Assembly (NCBI GenBank): GCA_963575745.1
Contig: CAUYUJ010007213.1
Location: 146,706 to 210,705 of the forward strand
DNA: 64,000 nucleotides
Reading direction: 5' to 3'
Origin: Prorocentrum cordatum
Lineage: Eukaryota; Sar; Dinophyceae; Prorocentrales; Prorocentraceae
The position numbers and the translations under genes are program-made. This document shows positions 1 through 12,789 of this stretch, piece after piece; the stretch's first letter is position 1; each line of letters begins with the position of its first letter. Under the pieces are notes generated by a model. That model did not search any database. It had not been told where the DNA came from and saw only the letters and a program-made list of their open reading frames with translations.

Positions 1-1030
1 TCCTTATTCCTTATTAGAATATACTCCTACTCCCCCCTCAGGCCGGCAGATAGGGGCCGCATCCGGGTGGTCCCATCCTAACCTGTAAAAAAACAATACA
101 AAATCAACAATGTTCTTATTTTTCCCCTCTCGACATGGACGTCCTGTCGTCCACGGCGATAATCCATTGCAAAAAATACCACAAACAGCACACGCGCGCG
201 TTCATGTCAGAATCCTACCGAACACCGTGTGTTTGCAAGCATTTCAACATATAAACATCAAAAACCCAATGCTTTTTTTTACAAAAATTCTACAAATTTC
301 CTGCCCGGGCTCTCTTGCTGAAATCATAGGAAAACCATAGGAATCTTAAGAATTCGGTCAAATCCAGCGATTTCACGTCATTGCGCGGTGCACTCGCGAT
401 GCTCTGTCTTGCACCCAGGCCGCGAATCCTGTGCAAAAAATACCACGCGGGCGACATGCGCGCGCGTCGCCGCGAGCGCATGCTCAAATCCTTCTAGAGT
501 CGTCGCCGTCATTGGCACCGTCGCATGGACGTCCTGTCGTCCACGTCGCAAAATGCATGGCAGGAATGGGGCGCGGCGCACACCCCGCGCCCGCCCATCC
601 AATCCGTCCCATTCTAATCTGCAAAAGCAAATACACAGTTTTTGTTTTTCTTGTCAACATGGTCGTCGTGCTGTCGTCACGTCGCAAAATGCGTGGCAGG
701 AATGGGACGCGGCGCACACCCCGCGCGAAGGGGTGACATGTCGCTCTCGCCTCGGCGCCGCGCACCAACGTTTTTCCTCTCAGCATGGACGTCCTGTCGT
801 CCACGTCGCAAAATGCTTGGCAGGAATGGGATGCGGCGCACACCCCGCGCCCGCCCATCCAAACCCCCCCGTTATAAAAAAACAACACAAGTTGGGACCT
901 TCTGGACGCCTCCTAATGCAATCCCATGAATCGTATGGGCGCATGGGGTCCCTTGGGGCCTCCTGGGGCCTTCTCGTGATGCCAGCTTTGCTTCTTATGT
1001 TGTGGGAGGGCGGGTGGGACTGGGCATGCC
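1..1030. repeat. Degenerate tandem repeat, ~130-bp unit
   Basis: Three good units start near 524, 658 and 784, with a partial one near 134. Each begins with CATGGACGTCCTGTCGTCC or a close variant, followed by GTCGCAAAATGC, GGCAGGAATGG and GGCGCACACCCCGCGC. The start of the unit contains a small inverted repeat (TGGAC/GTCCA). Open frames through it change register between units and look like shadows. I see no gene in this stretch. Confidence 0.75.
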
Positions 1031-1086
1031 ATGCTTGACTCGCTCGAGCTGGCTAGCTTGACTCCTACTCCTACTCCTACTCCTAC

Positions 1087-1186
1087 NNNNNNNNNNNNNN
1101 NNNNNNNNNNNNNNNNNNNNNNNNNNNNNNNNNNNNNNNNNNNNNNNNNNNNNNNNNNNNNNNNNNNNNNNNNNNNNNNNNNNNNN
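1087..1186. other. Assembly gap (100 N)
   Basis: Exactly 100 N, the usual placeholder for a scaffold gap of unknown size. It follows a short TCCTAC repeat, so the assembly probably broke in a microsatellite. Confidence 0.97.
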
Positions 1187-2525
1187 CGCGGCTGCGCCGG
1201 CGGCGGAGAAGGAGGGCCTGACGGCGAACGTCGGCTTCGAGGCCTCAACGGCCGGCCGCGGGCGCGGCGGCGCAATCGCAAACCCGCCGCGCGAGGCAGC
1301 GCAGCCGGCCGCGAGGGCACCCCCTCCAACCGAGCGGGGGTCCCCGGGTGAGCCCCCGGCCCCCTCCCCGACCCCCCGCCGCCTCTCCGCGGCGGCCTGC
1401 CCCCACCCAATGCGGCAACGATTTTGAACACATTTTCGGCTCCGATTGTGAGCACTTTCCCGGCCTCCCTTCCGCGGAGGCATACTTGTTTGACCACGGT
1501 TTAAATCAATGAGGAAAGACATCGTCTTCAAGGTCGTAGGAGGTTTCGCGGGGCCTTGCAAGGGGGCGCGGACTCGCGGGCGAGAATCGCGGGCAACATC
1601 GCGCCCGAAATCGCGGACGAAATCACGCGCGAAATCGCGGGCGAAATCGCATTGCCGAAATCACGGGCGCAGAATCGCAGGCCTGCCCAGTGCGCCGGCA
1701 TGCCGCGCAGGCGCGCCCGCGCAACATCAGCGACGATAGAGAAAAGAGAAACAGGAGGGAGCGGCAGCAGCTGCAGGAAGGCCAGCAGCAGCAGCGGGAA
1801 AAGGAAAGGATGGGAAGCAGCAGCAGAGGAGGAGAGAAAGAGTCGTCGAAATTTGCCCGCCCGTTCGTCGCGCGCCCCATAGCACGCTGGACATGCTTCT
1901 CGGGGGAAACTCGCCGGCCCAACGGGCCAGAGGCGCGCGACGATCTCCGGCGAGCGCCTCGCAACAATTCTACTTCGCGCGCGGGGCGGCCCAGAAAGGC
2001 CCCCTGACGCAGAGTTCCCCGGCCAGGTCAGGCCAGAGATGGCTCTTCTCCTGGGCGCGGTTTTTCTCGCGCCCCAAAGCGATGCGAAAGGGCCCCAAGA
2101 GGCGCCCCAGACGGTTCAAGAGGGCTCCGAGTCGTCGAACGATCGGCCCGCGACACCCACCATGTCTTCCAGACGGCCCACCACGCGCGCAAGACCCCCG
2201 AGGAGGCCACCGCGAGCTGAAACGACACCCGTAAACGCGATTCTAAACTCCAAAGAAAAATGGTAGCAGAGAGACGAGGCGGAAACAGACCGGGGGCTAC
2301 AGAGCTCGAATGACGCGTCGATACCAGACCGCGCGCAAGCCGTACGCCGAATGCCCAATATCGGAGCGGGTCGGCGACGCAATGAATTCTGAACAAAGAA
2401 AAACCGAACAACTGCAAAATCTCTATTTTTGCTTCGGAAAAACAAAATCGCTGCACCAATCCGCTTGGGGGGCGTAGCTTCATGAGAAACCTGGCCTGGC
2501 CCCCAGACCATCGCAATGCGCATCA
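1187..2525. other. No gene seen; short AATCGCGGGCG-type repeats
   Basis: From about 1575 to 1660 there is an imperfect 11-12 bp tandem repeat around AATCGCGGGCG. The open frames across it are low-complexity (repeated Lys-Ser-Arg-Ala). The rest is GC-rich sequence without a convincing ORF. Confidence 0.5.
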
Positions 2526-2529
2526 GAGG

Positions 2530-3760
2530 TCACGGGTAAAAGCTTGATCGAGCGAAGCGGCGCGGTCCAAGTGGGGTCTCAACGCGGTGCTCGACAGGCC
2601 CAGGCCCGGGTCTGTCAGGCGCCGCATGGACGCGAGCAGGCGGCCTCGGCCCCCTGCTTCTCGGCCTTCTCGGCCGCCCGAGCTGCACCAGGCGCATCAT
2701 GTCGCTGTCGTCCAGGGCGAACTTGGAAGGGGTCTCGGTCATCCTCTGCTCCATTTCGCGAATGTACTCGGACTGGGTCGCCGCCATCTGCGACATCTGG
2801 AGGAACCAGGTCTCGCCCCCTACTTCTGCGACCCCATCGCGATCGTCGCGTCGCGGAGGGTTCGCTGCATCTCTGGCACGATCATCGCGCGCAAGTGTGC
2901 TCGGGGGAGGTTTGTGGCGCTGCGGGGGCGGCGCGCCCGCCGGCGGCGCCTGCCGGGGCGCGTGGCCCTCGGCCGTCTGGGCGCAGAGCGGCACCTCCTC
3001 CAGAACTGCCTGGGGCCTGATCCTGGCCGGCTGTCCCTGCGGCCCAGGCGCAATCGTCCAGGGGTCCAGGCTGTCGTGTTTCTGGATCAAGCCGTTCTGC
3101 TGCCGCTGGGCGAGCCTCTTGGCGGCCTTGTTGAGCTCGATGCGCTGGCTCTCCGTGGCCATGCGAGCGATCGCCTGCTGTTTCTCCCCCCCCGTCTTCG
3201 CGCGGCAGCTCAGACGCCCGCTGCGCCGGGCACAGTCCGCCCACCAGCCACGCTGGTTCTTGGATGAGACCCGAGCCCAAGGAGGACGCAGGCAGTCATC
3301 CTGGCTCATCTTCACCTGCGCCGACGGGCACTCGATCATCGCGCCCATCACCCCGACGCAGGCCCTGCTCAGCCAGAGGGCCCTCAGCGTCGGGCGCCCC
3401 CAGCGTAGATTCGATCGGGGCCACCGCGTACTGGCCCGAGTTGAACCAGTCCTGCTCCGACTGGTTCAGCGCTTCGGCCGCCATCGCGGCGTCGAGCCAC
3501 GCGATCTCCTCGGGCGTCGGCTCGACGCCGGCTGCTTCCCACGACGAGTCCAGCGACTCCGCGCCCAGGTCCTCTCCGCCCTCGACCACTGCAATCTGAG
3601 CCATCCGACGAAGGCCCGCCAGTTCTGTCCGGCCCGACCTGGGCCCCTCTTCGGCTAGGGCTCGGCGCCGCCCGCGCCGCCCTTCACCACCCTCGGAGGC
3701 TTCTGCTGGCGCGCTTGTGGATTTCGGGCCCCCGCCAACTCTCGCGGTGTTGGTGGTCAT
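2530..3760 (-). CDS. Unrecognised protein, exon-like ORFs in two frames
   Basis: An ORF opens with an ATG at 3760 and runs to about 3296. It is acidic and not low-complexity (for example EALNQSEQDWFNSGQYAV). A second frame from about 3351 to 2530 continues with CPSAQVKMSQDDCLRPPW and then a Gln/Arg-rich helical stretch (QRIELNKAAKRLAQRQQ). The frames overlap around 3300-3350, so either an intron or a frame break joins them, or they are separate exons. I recognise no domain. Amino-acid composition is the only evidence that this is coding. It points the same way as the ORF at 3872-4450 and could be part of one spliced gene. Confidence 0.35.
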
Positions 3761-3871
3761 GATGGTGCTGGTGGTGTGGCCCTCCCTCCCGCTAGAGACG
3801 TACCGAATCCCTCAATCGGGGAAGCATTGTGGACCCCCTCGCTGGAGGTGGCCAACCTGGTGGTGATGGTG

Positions 3872-4450
3872 TCACCTCTCCTTCCCCCGACTCATGCAAG
3901 ACTCGCTGATGTCTATGCGTGGAATTCGCCCGCTTCCTGGACTGATTGAAAGGGGACTGCTATCTGCTGCAGCTGGACAGGGAGGACGACGAGCAGAAGG
4001 ACGACGACGACGACGACGACGACAAGGACGACGAGGTCGAATGCGAGGCAGGATGGGCCACCAAATCGGATTTTGCGTCGGATCGGTCTGCATCGGCACG
4101 AAGTTGAAATAGAACTGGATCGGCTGCGCCATCATGCACACCAGCGCCGCGGCCCCGTCCCAGAAAGCAGGAGAGGGAGGTGAAGATGCACCCTGCGGCC
4201 AGTAATACTCGGGGGCTGCCAGAGGAGCCGAGGGAGTCCCTAGGTTCTCGCGCCATTTTTGAGCCAATGAGGCCATCTGGGCCTCGTAAGGGGTGCTCCA
4301 GACCACACCTTTCTGTCGCCGTTTTCGAACTCGGGGGCCATTGCCAGGCCTGGGCGCCGGGCCTAAAGGGAGTGAAGACGATTCGGGAAGAGAACCTGGC
4401 CCTGGGGAAAGGTCGCGACTTCGGAGAACACCGTCATTGTGAAAGCACAA
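3872..4450 (-). CDS. Unrecognised protein, exon-like ORF
   Basis: The middle of this frame reads like real protein: STPYEAQMASLAQKWRENLG, then a Trp/Tyr/Phe-rich stretch including AQPIQFYFNFVPMQTDP. It then runs into a poly-Arg tract encoded by a CGT/GAC microsatellite near 4000-4030, so only about 4060-4330 is convincing. It may be an upstream exon of the 2530-3760 gene. The 4450-4940 interval holds nothing else that I can support. Confidence 0.35.
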   Translation of the reverse strand: MCFHNDGVLRSRDLSPGPGSLPESSSLPLGPAPRPGNGPRVRKRRQKGVVWSTPYEAQMASLAQKWRENLGTPSAPLAAPEYYWPQGASSPPSPAFWDGAAALVCMMAQPIQFYFNFVPMQTDPTQNPIWWPILPRIRPRRPCRRRRRRRPSARRPPCPAAADSSPLSISPGSGRIPRIDISESCMSRGKER

Positions 4451-4949
4451 GAATCATCGAATGTCCAGGTTGCACACGACAAACAGCAGCGGTCCGAGGC
4501 AAGGGTGGCAGGTGCTGCGCGGCTTTCGAGGTCTCCGAGGGGCCCTAAACCCAAGCGCACACACCGCCGCAATCGCATCGCATTCAGCGGAAGGGTGGAG
4601 GGCCCGCTGGGCCCACATCCAAAGGTCACTCTGGCGAAGGGTCGCCCTTACGTGAGATCGGAGAAGCTTGCAAACCACACGCAGCTCGGAGCGCGGGCGG
4701 GCCGAATCTGCTCGCTGTGAGGCGACTGGGCGACTTTTCTTGGCACTGCCACGCGTATCGGCGAGGCCACCAAGTGGCGACGCTCTGAGAACTCCTCGAA
4801 GAGTTCCTAACACGTCCGTTCGCCCTCTCCAAGGGTCCGCACAAGAGAAAACCTTGAACAATAATGCGGAAACTATCAGACATCGCCAGACATGACCAGC
4901 GGCCTTCTGCCCGCACCAACGCCTTTAGATTATTGTTCCACTGCGCGCG

Positions 4950-5010
<61 letters not shown>

Positions 5011-6585
5011 GCATCAGCATCAGCATCAGCATCAGCATCAGCATCAGCATCATCATAATCATCAGCATCATCATCATCAGCATCAGCATCATCATCATCA
5101 TCGTCATCATCAGCATCAACAGGATCATGATCATGATCAGTATCATCATCAACATCATCATCACCACCACAACCACCACAACCACCGCTAGTATCACCAT
5201 CATCATGGGTGTCGCCATTCTCGTGATCATACTCATCATCATCATACTCATGATCAATATCATCACCAGCATCAGCATCCTCATCATCATATTTATCATA
5301 ATCATCATCCTCATCCTCATGATCACCATCACCATCATCACCAGCATCAATATCATCACCATCGACATTGCATCGTCGCCATCATTTTAGCAACACAGGA
5401 TCATCATCGTAATATTCATCATCACCATCACCCTCAGCGTCAACATCACCATCATCACCATCATCATTTCCAGTTTCATGTACATCATCATGACAGTGAC
5501 ACCTGCCATGATAGTGACAAGACTGGTCATCATATTGATCTCCATCACCATCATCATTCTCCTCGTCCTCGCGGCGTCAACATCATCATCAACATCATAC
5601 TCGTCATCGTCATGACCGTGATTATCACTGTCGTAGCCACCATCAGCTTCATCAAATCGTTGTTGCCGTCGTTGCCAGCATCATGACAATGATCATACGC
5701 ATGCTCATGATCATCATAGCCTCCTCATAAGTATCACCACTAATATCATCATCAGGATCATCACCATCCTCCGCATCATCAATTCCACCAACTCGAGCCC
5801 CACCATAATCACCTTCAGCATCATCGCCAGCACCACCGCGAGTATGGCCATCACCATCACCACCATCAATATCATCACCACCACCATCATCAGCAGCATG
5901 ATCATCAGCAGCACCATCACCATCATCATCTTAATCATCACCAAAAATTATCAGCACAAGATTCACCGTTATCACCAACAACACCACCAGCATCATCATC
6001 ACCAACACCACCACCACCACCAGAATCATCACCACTATGATCAGCATCACAAAAAGCCATCGCCACCACCATCATAGGCCTAAACATCACATTCATCATC
6101 GTCAGCATTGTCATCATTCTGATCGCCATCATCAACGACATCATCAGCATCATCATCATGTTCAACAACATCATCATCAGCGTCGCAATCATCACAACAT
6201 CGCAACCTTCTCTCACCATCAGCAGCGGCATCAGCATCAACGTCATCGCCAACATCAGAATCATCATCATCACCACCACCATCATTATCATGGTCATGTT
6301 CAGCATCACCATCCTTATCATCATAATCATCACCATACAACTATCATCATCACCATCATCATCACCACCATCATCATCATCACCATCATCAGCATCAGCA
6401 TCAGTATCACCATCAACCTCATACCCATCATCATCAGCATCAGCATCAGCATCAGCATCGTCATCAGCATCATCATCAGCATCAGCAGCAACATCGGCAG
6501 CATCATCATCTTAGTCATCATATTCAGCAGCATCATCGTAATCACCATTATCAGCATCATCATCATCATCATCACCAGCCGCGCC
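4950..6585. repeat. Compound CAT/ATC microsatellite field, 1.6 kb
   Basis: Uninterrupted ATC runs (about 4950-5010) pass into interspersed CAT, CAG, CAC and CATCAG units for 1.6 kb. All frames are open for long stretches and give poly-His, poly-Ser or poly-Met/Ile on either strand. These are artefacts of the repeat, not genes. Confidence 0.95.
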
Positions 6586-6631
6586 ACGCGGCGGCGCGCG
6601 CAGGCTGGACGGCCTGCGACGAGACGTCGGC

Positions 6632-7455
6632 GTGCGGCGCGCGTGGTCTCAAAGGCGACTGCGCGGCTCGCACCACGCGCAGGGCATGCGTCCAGTCCAA
6701 GGCGAAGCCCGGCCCCTCAGCGTCAGTCGCAAGCGCGCCGCCCCAGCTCGAGGCTTCGAGGTCGCGCGCACGCTCGTGCCCGCCTCTTCCATCGACGGCG
6801 CCGCGCGGCCCAAGGCCGAAGAGGCGGCACAGCACAGGCAGGACACCGCGGCCCTGAGGGGCATCGTCGGAGCGAGAAATTCCTCGAGGGGAGTCAGGCC
6901 CGCCTCAAGCAAGTGCTCGACGACCGCCCCACCAGGCGCCCCACCTTCGCGCAAGTCCGCGAGTACGACGGCGACCAGATCCACAAGCGTGACAAGACTA
7001 TCGCCACCAACACTGACGCAACCACGGACCTGGAGCCGAGGCTCGAGCAACTCCGCGTCAGCGAGCGCACGCTCATGGAGGAGCGGAAGAAGCTCGTCAC
7101 CGCGCGCGACAAAGTGCTCGCCATTTACGGCGCGCCCGGCGACTTCGCCAAGGCCGCCGCAGTCGAGTCCACGCTCGCCACCCTCAAAGAGAGGCCCCGA
7201 GGCCAAAGGCTCGAAGATGCCTTCGCCTTGCTCCTCAACGCCGCCAAGCAGAAGGTCGCCAACCACCGAGCCGCAGCGGCCGCCCAGCCCGCCAGCGCGA
7301 AGCGCGGCCCAGGCGCAAAGGCCGACGAGTCCGCCAAGCGCGGAGGACATGGACGTGGACAGCCTCCTGGCCAGCCTGCAGAGGGAGCATCTTTACAAGC
7401 GCAAGCGAGACCCTTGGCGAAAACGCGGCAGAAGAGGGGGAGGGGAAGGGGGTGA
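6632..7455 (+). CDS. Coiled-coil, gag-like protein fragment (one frame break)
   Basis: Two frames join into one believable protein. The first runs from about 6632 to 6865 (Ala/Arg-rich, ending near AALRGIV). A -1 step near 6865 leads into a frame with SEKFLEGSQARLKQVLDDRP and a strongly helical, charged stretch (DLEPRLEQLRVSERTLMEER) ending at 7455 in a Lys/Arg-rich tail. This charge pattern and length fit the coiled-coil ORF1/gag proteins of dinoflagellate retroelements, which usually follow a zinc finger. No zinc finger is clear here; an upstream ACDETSACGARG is only suggestive. It is one of very few plus-strand coding candidates. It lies straight after a microsatellite field, so the 5' end is probably lost. 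Confidence 0.45.
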
Positions 7456-8189
7456 AACAGGCAGCCCCAGCCCTGGGCTGCTTGACATCAGCATGAGTCC
7501 GGCGGCCTGGGCCGCGCCTCGAGCCGCCTGCGCAGCGCCGCGCGCCAATGGCTTACAATGCGTCGATGGTACTGGCAAGCCTGCTTGCGATCCGTCTTGC
7601 TGGCGCAGGTTGGCGACGCAAATGCCGAGACAGACCCGCGACGTCACGCGCCGCCTGGCAGGGCTCCTCTCAAGAGCGACTCCGACATCAGGACGTTTGC
7701 CAAGCTGCCGTGCCCACGAACTGAACCTAATCCCGCAAAACCTTAGGCCCAAGTGGTCTGGCGCGTTCTTCCGCTACCCTTCCTAAAGCTATGTCCTTAC
7801 CGACAGATTTACAACCCCCTGTTTATTTGTTTCGTGGGGGAGGACACGATCAGTCAGAACGCCCATGATGGCCAAGTATAGCTCCATGAGGGCCTCAAGT
7901 GCTCTAAAATAACCTCAAATATCCCTCCTAATATGCGAAATACAAACTATAGCTTCGGAGGCCGCATCGACGTACTGGTTCCCCATCAATAGAGGGAAAC
8001 TGAATATGTTTCCCCCGCGGCGCCCGCAAGCAGCGCTCTCATGGAAAATATTGGTTCAGACACTTGGCAGTCAGAAGCTTGAGCCTGAAAGCTCCATCCT
8101 GAGAAGGACTGGTTAAGCTCAGGCCCCGCGCGGGCCCTCTGAAAACCCATCCTCTTTCGCGTGGACACTACAGAACCATGGCGAGTTCT
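7456..8189. other. No gene seen
   Basis: This is sequence of less extreme base composition with short frames only. I see no repeat structure, conserved motif or splice-site pair that I would defend. Confidence 0.5.
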
Positions 8190-8965
8190 GAAAACAATAT
8201 CCAGTCCGCCCAGGGAAACGTATCCCACGTCGCCGCGCGCGCCGCCCAGGCGCGCGCAGTGCTAGGCAAACGATGTTGAGAGAACCCGCGAATCAAAACG
8301 ACGCAAGTCATAGTGCAATCCTCATGATACGATGCGCACGAATCCTCCCGCGTGCAGGGCCGCCCACAGTGGATTATAGTCCGCTGGAGAAGTAACCACC
8401 AGAGTGAACTAATCCCAAGCCGCCGCGCGTGCCAACCAGGCGCCAGAAGGAATCCTACCGACAATGCTAAGCAAGAGACTATGGGCAGACTCGTAAATCA
8501 AACCGGAACATGAATCAGATTTGCATTGCAATTCTCATGCGATGATGCTCAAGAGCCCTCCCTATTGTAGCCCACAATGGATTATTCCGCGGGAGAAGCA
8601 CCCCCCAAGCATTACCCAGACAGCCCAACAATCCATGGAAACAGAAACCACGTCGGCTGGCACGCCGACCAGGCACAAGCAATGGTTTTGCTAGCAGCAC
8701 TAAACAGACGACTCGCCGTAATTATGCACATCAAAACGAAGCAATTCCTATTGTAATCCTTATGCGGAGATTCTGACCCCCCCCCCCCCGCGTGCAGGGT
8801 AGCCAAACATGAGTTATTCCGATGGAGAAAATACCCCCAAACACTATACAGCCCGCCCAATGATAGAGGGAACCGCATGCCACGTCGCGGCGCGCGCCGA
8901 CCCTGCGCCAGCACGAGATTTCCCAGACCCGCCAATCAAGACGGAGCAACTCCTACTGCCATCCT
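8190..8965. repeat. Four degenerate tandem copies, ~190-230 bp unit
   Basis: Four copies can be aligned on CCACGTCGCCGCGCGCG-like blocks near 8227, 8417, 8650 and 8881. Each is followed by variants of AATCAAAACGACGCAA and CAATCCTCATGCGA. Most copies also carry a GTGCAGGGCCGCCCA-like block before GGATTATTCCGCGGGAGAA. Spacing is about 190, 233 and 231 bp. Identity is modest, so this is an old array. It has no coding signal. Confidence 0.7.
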
Positions 8966-11190
8966 TTTGAGAAGATGTTCTCAGGTCCGCACGGGCGCCG
9001 CCTCCAGCCCCGCGAGAGACCGATGGGCCGCCGAGCAATCGCGGCACCCCGCCCCCCGTGCCAGCTGGTCGATGAAAATGCGTTGGCAGGCTGCGATTGC
9101 CCCCGCCGATGCCTGCAACGCCACACTCGATCGCGCGCCGCAGCCCCGCGCTGAGCTACGCCAAGCGCAGCCAAATCTCGCGCGGGCCCCCAGCGGGCTG
9201 CGCTCGCGAAAATATTGGAACGCAGCCGCGGCGGTGTTCGCGGGCAGTTCCGCTCCCTGGGCGCGGGCGACGCGCGCCTTCAGGATCGACCAGACCTCGG
9301 GCCCGTGCTGCGGCAGTGCTTGCTACCATTCCCTGCGACGCACGCCGCCGCGCGTCGCGGTCCTGGCGGCCCCTCCCTCACCCCCTGGGGGGGGTCGATC
9401 ACTGATCCCCAGCGGAGGGCGCGACGCCGCCCGCGACGGCCCCGACCGCTGGAGGGACCCCGCAGACACAGCAGCGCCATAATCCAATGTGGACTCGGGG
9501 GCGCTGCTGCGGGCAGTACTTATATCCATATCCAGAGCGTCGTGGACTTTTTGGGAAGAGGTGCCGCAACGCCGAGGCGCACTGGATATGGATAAAACCA
9601 AGCCTCTTGGGGCCAGACCTTTATCCATGTCCAGTGCGCCTACGGTTTCTGGGGAAGAGACCCCCAGAATCCAAGACGCAGTGGATGTGTACATAACTAT
9701 TGCCCGCAGCTGCTCGCGCGAGGCGAGGCCATTCCCCCGCGACGCCCCCCTCGGCGAAGTCGCCGACCTCGTCGGGGGCGAGGGGCCCCCGGGGGCGCAG
9801 GGATCGGCGACGGGGCCACGGGCGGCGGCAGCGGAGGGCCTGCGCCCCCAGGCCTGCGCTTGCGCCATGCTCTTGCGCCACGCTCTTGCGCCACGCCGCC
9901 ACCTGCCCGCGCCGCCCTGTCGGCGACAAGCTGCGGCGCCTCGAGGCGAGCACCCCGCGGGGGGGGGGGGGGCGCGGTCTGGGCCGCGTCCGCGGCCAGC
10001 AGGCGCTGCCTCTCCAACTGGGCCTCCGCGCGAGACACCGGCGCCCCCCCCCCCCGCCCGAAGGCGAGCCACGACGGCCCATGGCTTCGGCGGCGCGCCC
10101 AGGCCGCTCCGCGCAAGCGCGGGAGGCGCCGCCGTCGGCGGCGGAGCCCGCAACGGGAGTGGAGGGAGGCCGTCTGCCTCTGCGTCCTCCTCTGGGCCCT
10201 CCACCCCGAACTCGCCCGCAGACTGGTCCGGGGTAGTCCTCTCGGCGCCTGGAGCAGGCCCCTCCCCCTCGACGGCCGCCGCGGAGGGAGCTGACCCTGG
10301 CTGGACGCGGCCAATGCGCGCGACCGCGCGCGGACTCGAACGGGGCGAATTCGTCGCTGTCCTTCGCGCCCAGCGGGAAGAGAGCCTCGAGATCATTTCG
10401 GGAGCTCTCGGTCTACCACCAGCACGGACGCGAATCCGCTTAACGGGCGAGATGCCGCGCCGAGCAAGGACAGGCTGACCGCATGCTGAGGGTGTCGGCC
10501 ACGCAGCGCCAACCCCCAGGCCGCGAGGCCAGAGAAATCGCGGCGTAGCCGACCTCGACCTCGTCCAAGCGCGATCCGTCGCACGTCGTAATCGACGGCG
10601 CCGTGAATGGGTGCAGGTCGGGCCACACAGGCCCTTCGGGGATGGCAAGTGCCCCATCCTCCCAGGCGGCGGCGGCCCTTGTTGGCATCGCGCGCGGATT
10701 GACCCGAAGGCCACTAGAGAGGGACGCGGCAGCAGGCGGGCCCGGCGCCAGGGCCCGCGCGCGCGCTCGTCGGCCCGCGCAACTGGGCTGTGAGCCAGGG
10801 CACGCTGCGCGCCGCGTCCGAGGCCCCCCAGGGGTTCCCAGCACGGTCCGGGCGTGAGGGGAGGCGATCTGCACCCACCAGCGGGACCGCAGGGCCCCGA
10901 TGCAACAGCCCCCGCAGAGGCCGCAGACGGCCGTGGCACCAAAAAGGGCCACAACCGTCGAGAGCAGCACAGGCTCGGAGGCCTGGAAATTGGCACCAAC
11001 ACCAGGACAGAGGGTTGCCTCCACGGGGGGAAGGTGATCCTAGATTTTCGGTGTTGGTGGTAATAGTTCGGCCACCTTGGAAGCCAGAATATGACCACCA
11101 TCGCCGAGATCGGGATCTCCTTCCCCCGGTGGAGGCACACCGCCGAAATTGGTGGTGGTGTCAATCTCTAGGCCTACGACAGGCGTCACT
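8966..11190. other. GC-rich region, no gene seen; short dispersed repeats
   Basis: Long frames occur on both strands but are Pro/Arg/Ala-rich and overlap each other, as expected of GC-rich noncoding DNA. At 9515-9695 there are three variants of a unit containing TATCCATATCCAGAGCG or TATCCATGTCCAGTGCG followed by TTTCTGGGGAAGAG. Related TCCATATCCACCGCCTG blocks recur near 61,695, 61,790 and 59,190. Confidence 0.5.
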
Positions 11191-11196
11191 CCATTG

Positions 11197-11397
11197 CTCG
11201 GGTCGGGCGAAAGGGGGGGATAGCAAGGGGGGGGTTGAGAATCAGCTCACGTAGCTGATTTTCCCGGCGCCTCCCAGCACCCGAGGCGGCTATGTATCGA
11301 GGAATGGACCCCTCGATGGGGCCGAAACCAGCTGCATGCAGCAAATTTTGTAACCCCCCCTTTCCCAATCCCCCCCATTCGCCCGGCCCGAATTGCT
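11197..11397. repeat. Dispersed ~195-bp repeat, copy 1
   Basis: This segment matches 33,648-33,842 along its length. Both begin with a G-run plus GATAGCAA, then AGCTGATTTTCCCGGCGC, then a block with GGGGCCGA..CAGCTGCA. Both end in CCCCCTTTCCCAATCCCCCC. The two copies have the same orientation. The family is unknown to me and has no coding signal. Confidence 0.75.
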
Positions 11398-11689
11398 CAG
11401 GCCCACCGCCAGCCCCAGGCCGGCGGTGGGGCAGCCCGCGCCCCAGACGGCAGGGGGCCCTTCCCTCCGCCGGCCGCCAGGGTCGGCCTCCGCGGACCAC
11501 AGCGACCCCGCACAGGCGGCGCCGAGGTCCGCGAGTGCACAGCAGCTCGCCCGCCCCCTCGATGGCCGCCTGAGCCAGCGCCTGCAGAAGGCGGCCGCTG
11601 AGGAGGGCAGCGACGGGGAACGTGGCCCGAGCTACTGCAGAGCATCGAGGGGCGCGAGGAGAAGAGGTAGTAAGACAGAACAGTATCAT

Positions 11690-12160
11690 CGTCAGCAACA
11701 GCATCAGTATCAGCATCAGCATCATCATCATCATCATTATCATCAGCATCATCAGCAGCAGCATTACAGGCATCGGCAGCATCACAATCATCAGCATCAC
11801 CATCATCATCATCATCAGCAGCAGCAACATTCTCATCGTCATCATCATCAGCATGCGCATCATCATCATTACCATCATCGGAATCATCATCATCACCATC
11901 ATCATCGTCAACATCATCGTCGTCATCAGCATCAGCATCATTAGTATCAGCATCATCATCACCATCCTCATCAGCATTGCAACAAGCATTATCAACATGA
12001 TCAACAACATGCTCCTGATGATCCGCATCATCAACAACATCATCATCAGCATCAGCAGCATCGTCATCGCAATCGTCATCATCATCATCATCATCAGCAT
12101 CGCCATTACCACCACCATCATCATCGGGAGCAGCATCATCGCCATCATCATCATCATCAT

Positions 12161-12192
<32 letters not shown>

Positions 12193-12258
12193 ACCGTATC
12201 ATCAGTATCCTCATCATAATCCTCATATTAATCGTCATCCTCGTCCTCATCCTCCCTC

Positions 12259-12336
<78 letters not shown>

Positions 12337-12785
12337 GCAGCATCAACATCATCATCAGCATCAGCATCAGCATCAGCATCGTCATCATCAACATCGTGAT
12401 CATCATCAGCAGCATCATCATCAGCAGCATCATCAATATCATCATTCTCCTCCTCATCCTCCTCATCGTCATCATCATCAACATCATCATCCGGTCGGAT
12501 GTCAACGGGGCGGGAAATCGGGGGGAGCAGGACAGTGCCTCCGAAACTGACAACGCGGCCCCATACATGATGGAACAGTTTGCATGTCTTGAAAGCGCGT
12601 GTGTTTATCCACGTTGTTGTCCACCCGAACCATCACTATGATCAACAACCACCACCATCGTCAGCGTTATCATCAACGACACTCTTGGGGTAGTCGTCGT
12701 TGTAATCCTCATCGGCACTGTCATCATCAACATCATCAACATCATCAACATCATCATCATCATCCACGTTGTTGTCGTAGTCGGC
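11690..12785. repeat. Second CAT/ATC compound microsatellite field
   Basis: Between 11,690 and 12,490 the sequence is CAT, CAG and CATCAG units, with an uninterrupted ATC run near 12,260-12,315 followed by CAG. A shorter CAT patch lies at 12,720-12,770. The base pattern is the same as in the 4,950-6,585 field. Frames here are Met/Ile, His or Ser runs and are not genes. Confidence 0.95.
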
Positions 12786-12789
12786 GGTG

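Noticed and set aside
4250-4270. Dinoflagellate spliced-leader relic
   Set aside because: GCCATTTTTGAGCC only partly resembles the leader end and no full match is present.
4892-7455. Long His-, Ser- or Met/Ile-rich ORFs
   Set aside because: They are translations of CAT/ATC microsatellites; all frames are open for the same reason. Only the stretch after about 6,630 looks like protein.
9323-11164. 613-codon minus-strand ORF
   Set aside because: It overlaps equally long frames on both strands and has the Arg/Pro/Ala composition of GC-rich noncoding DNA.
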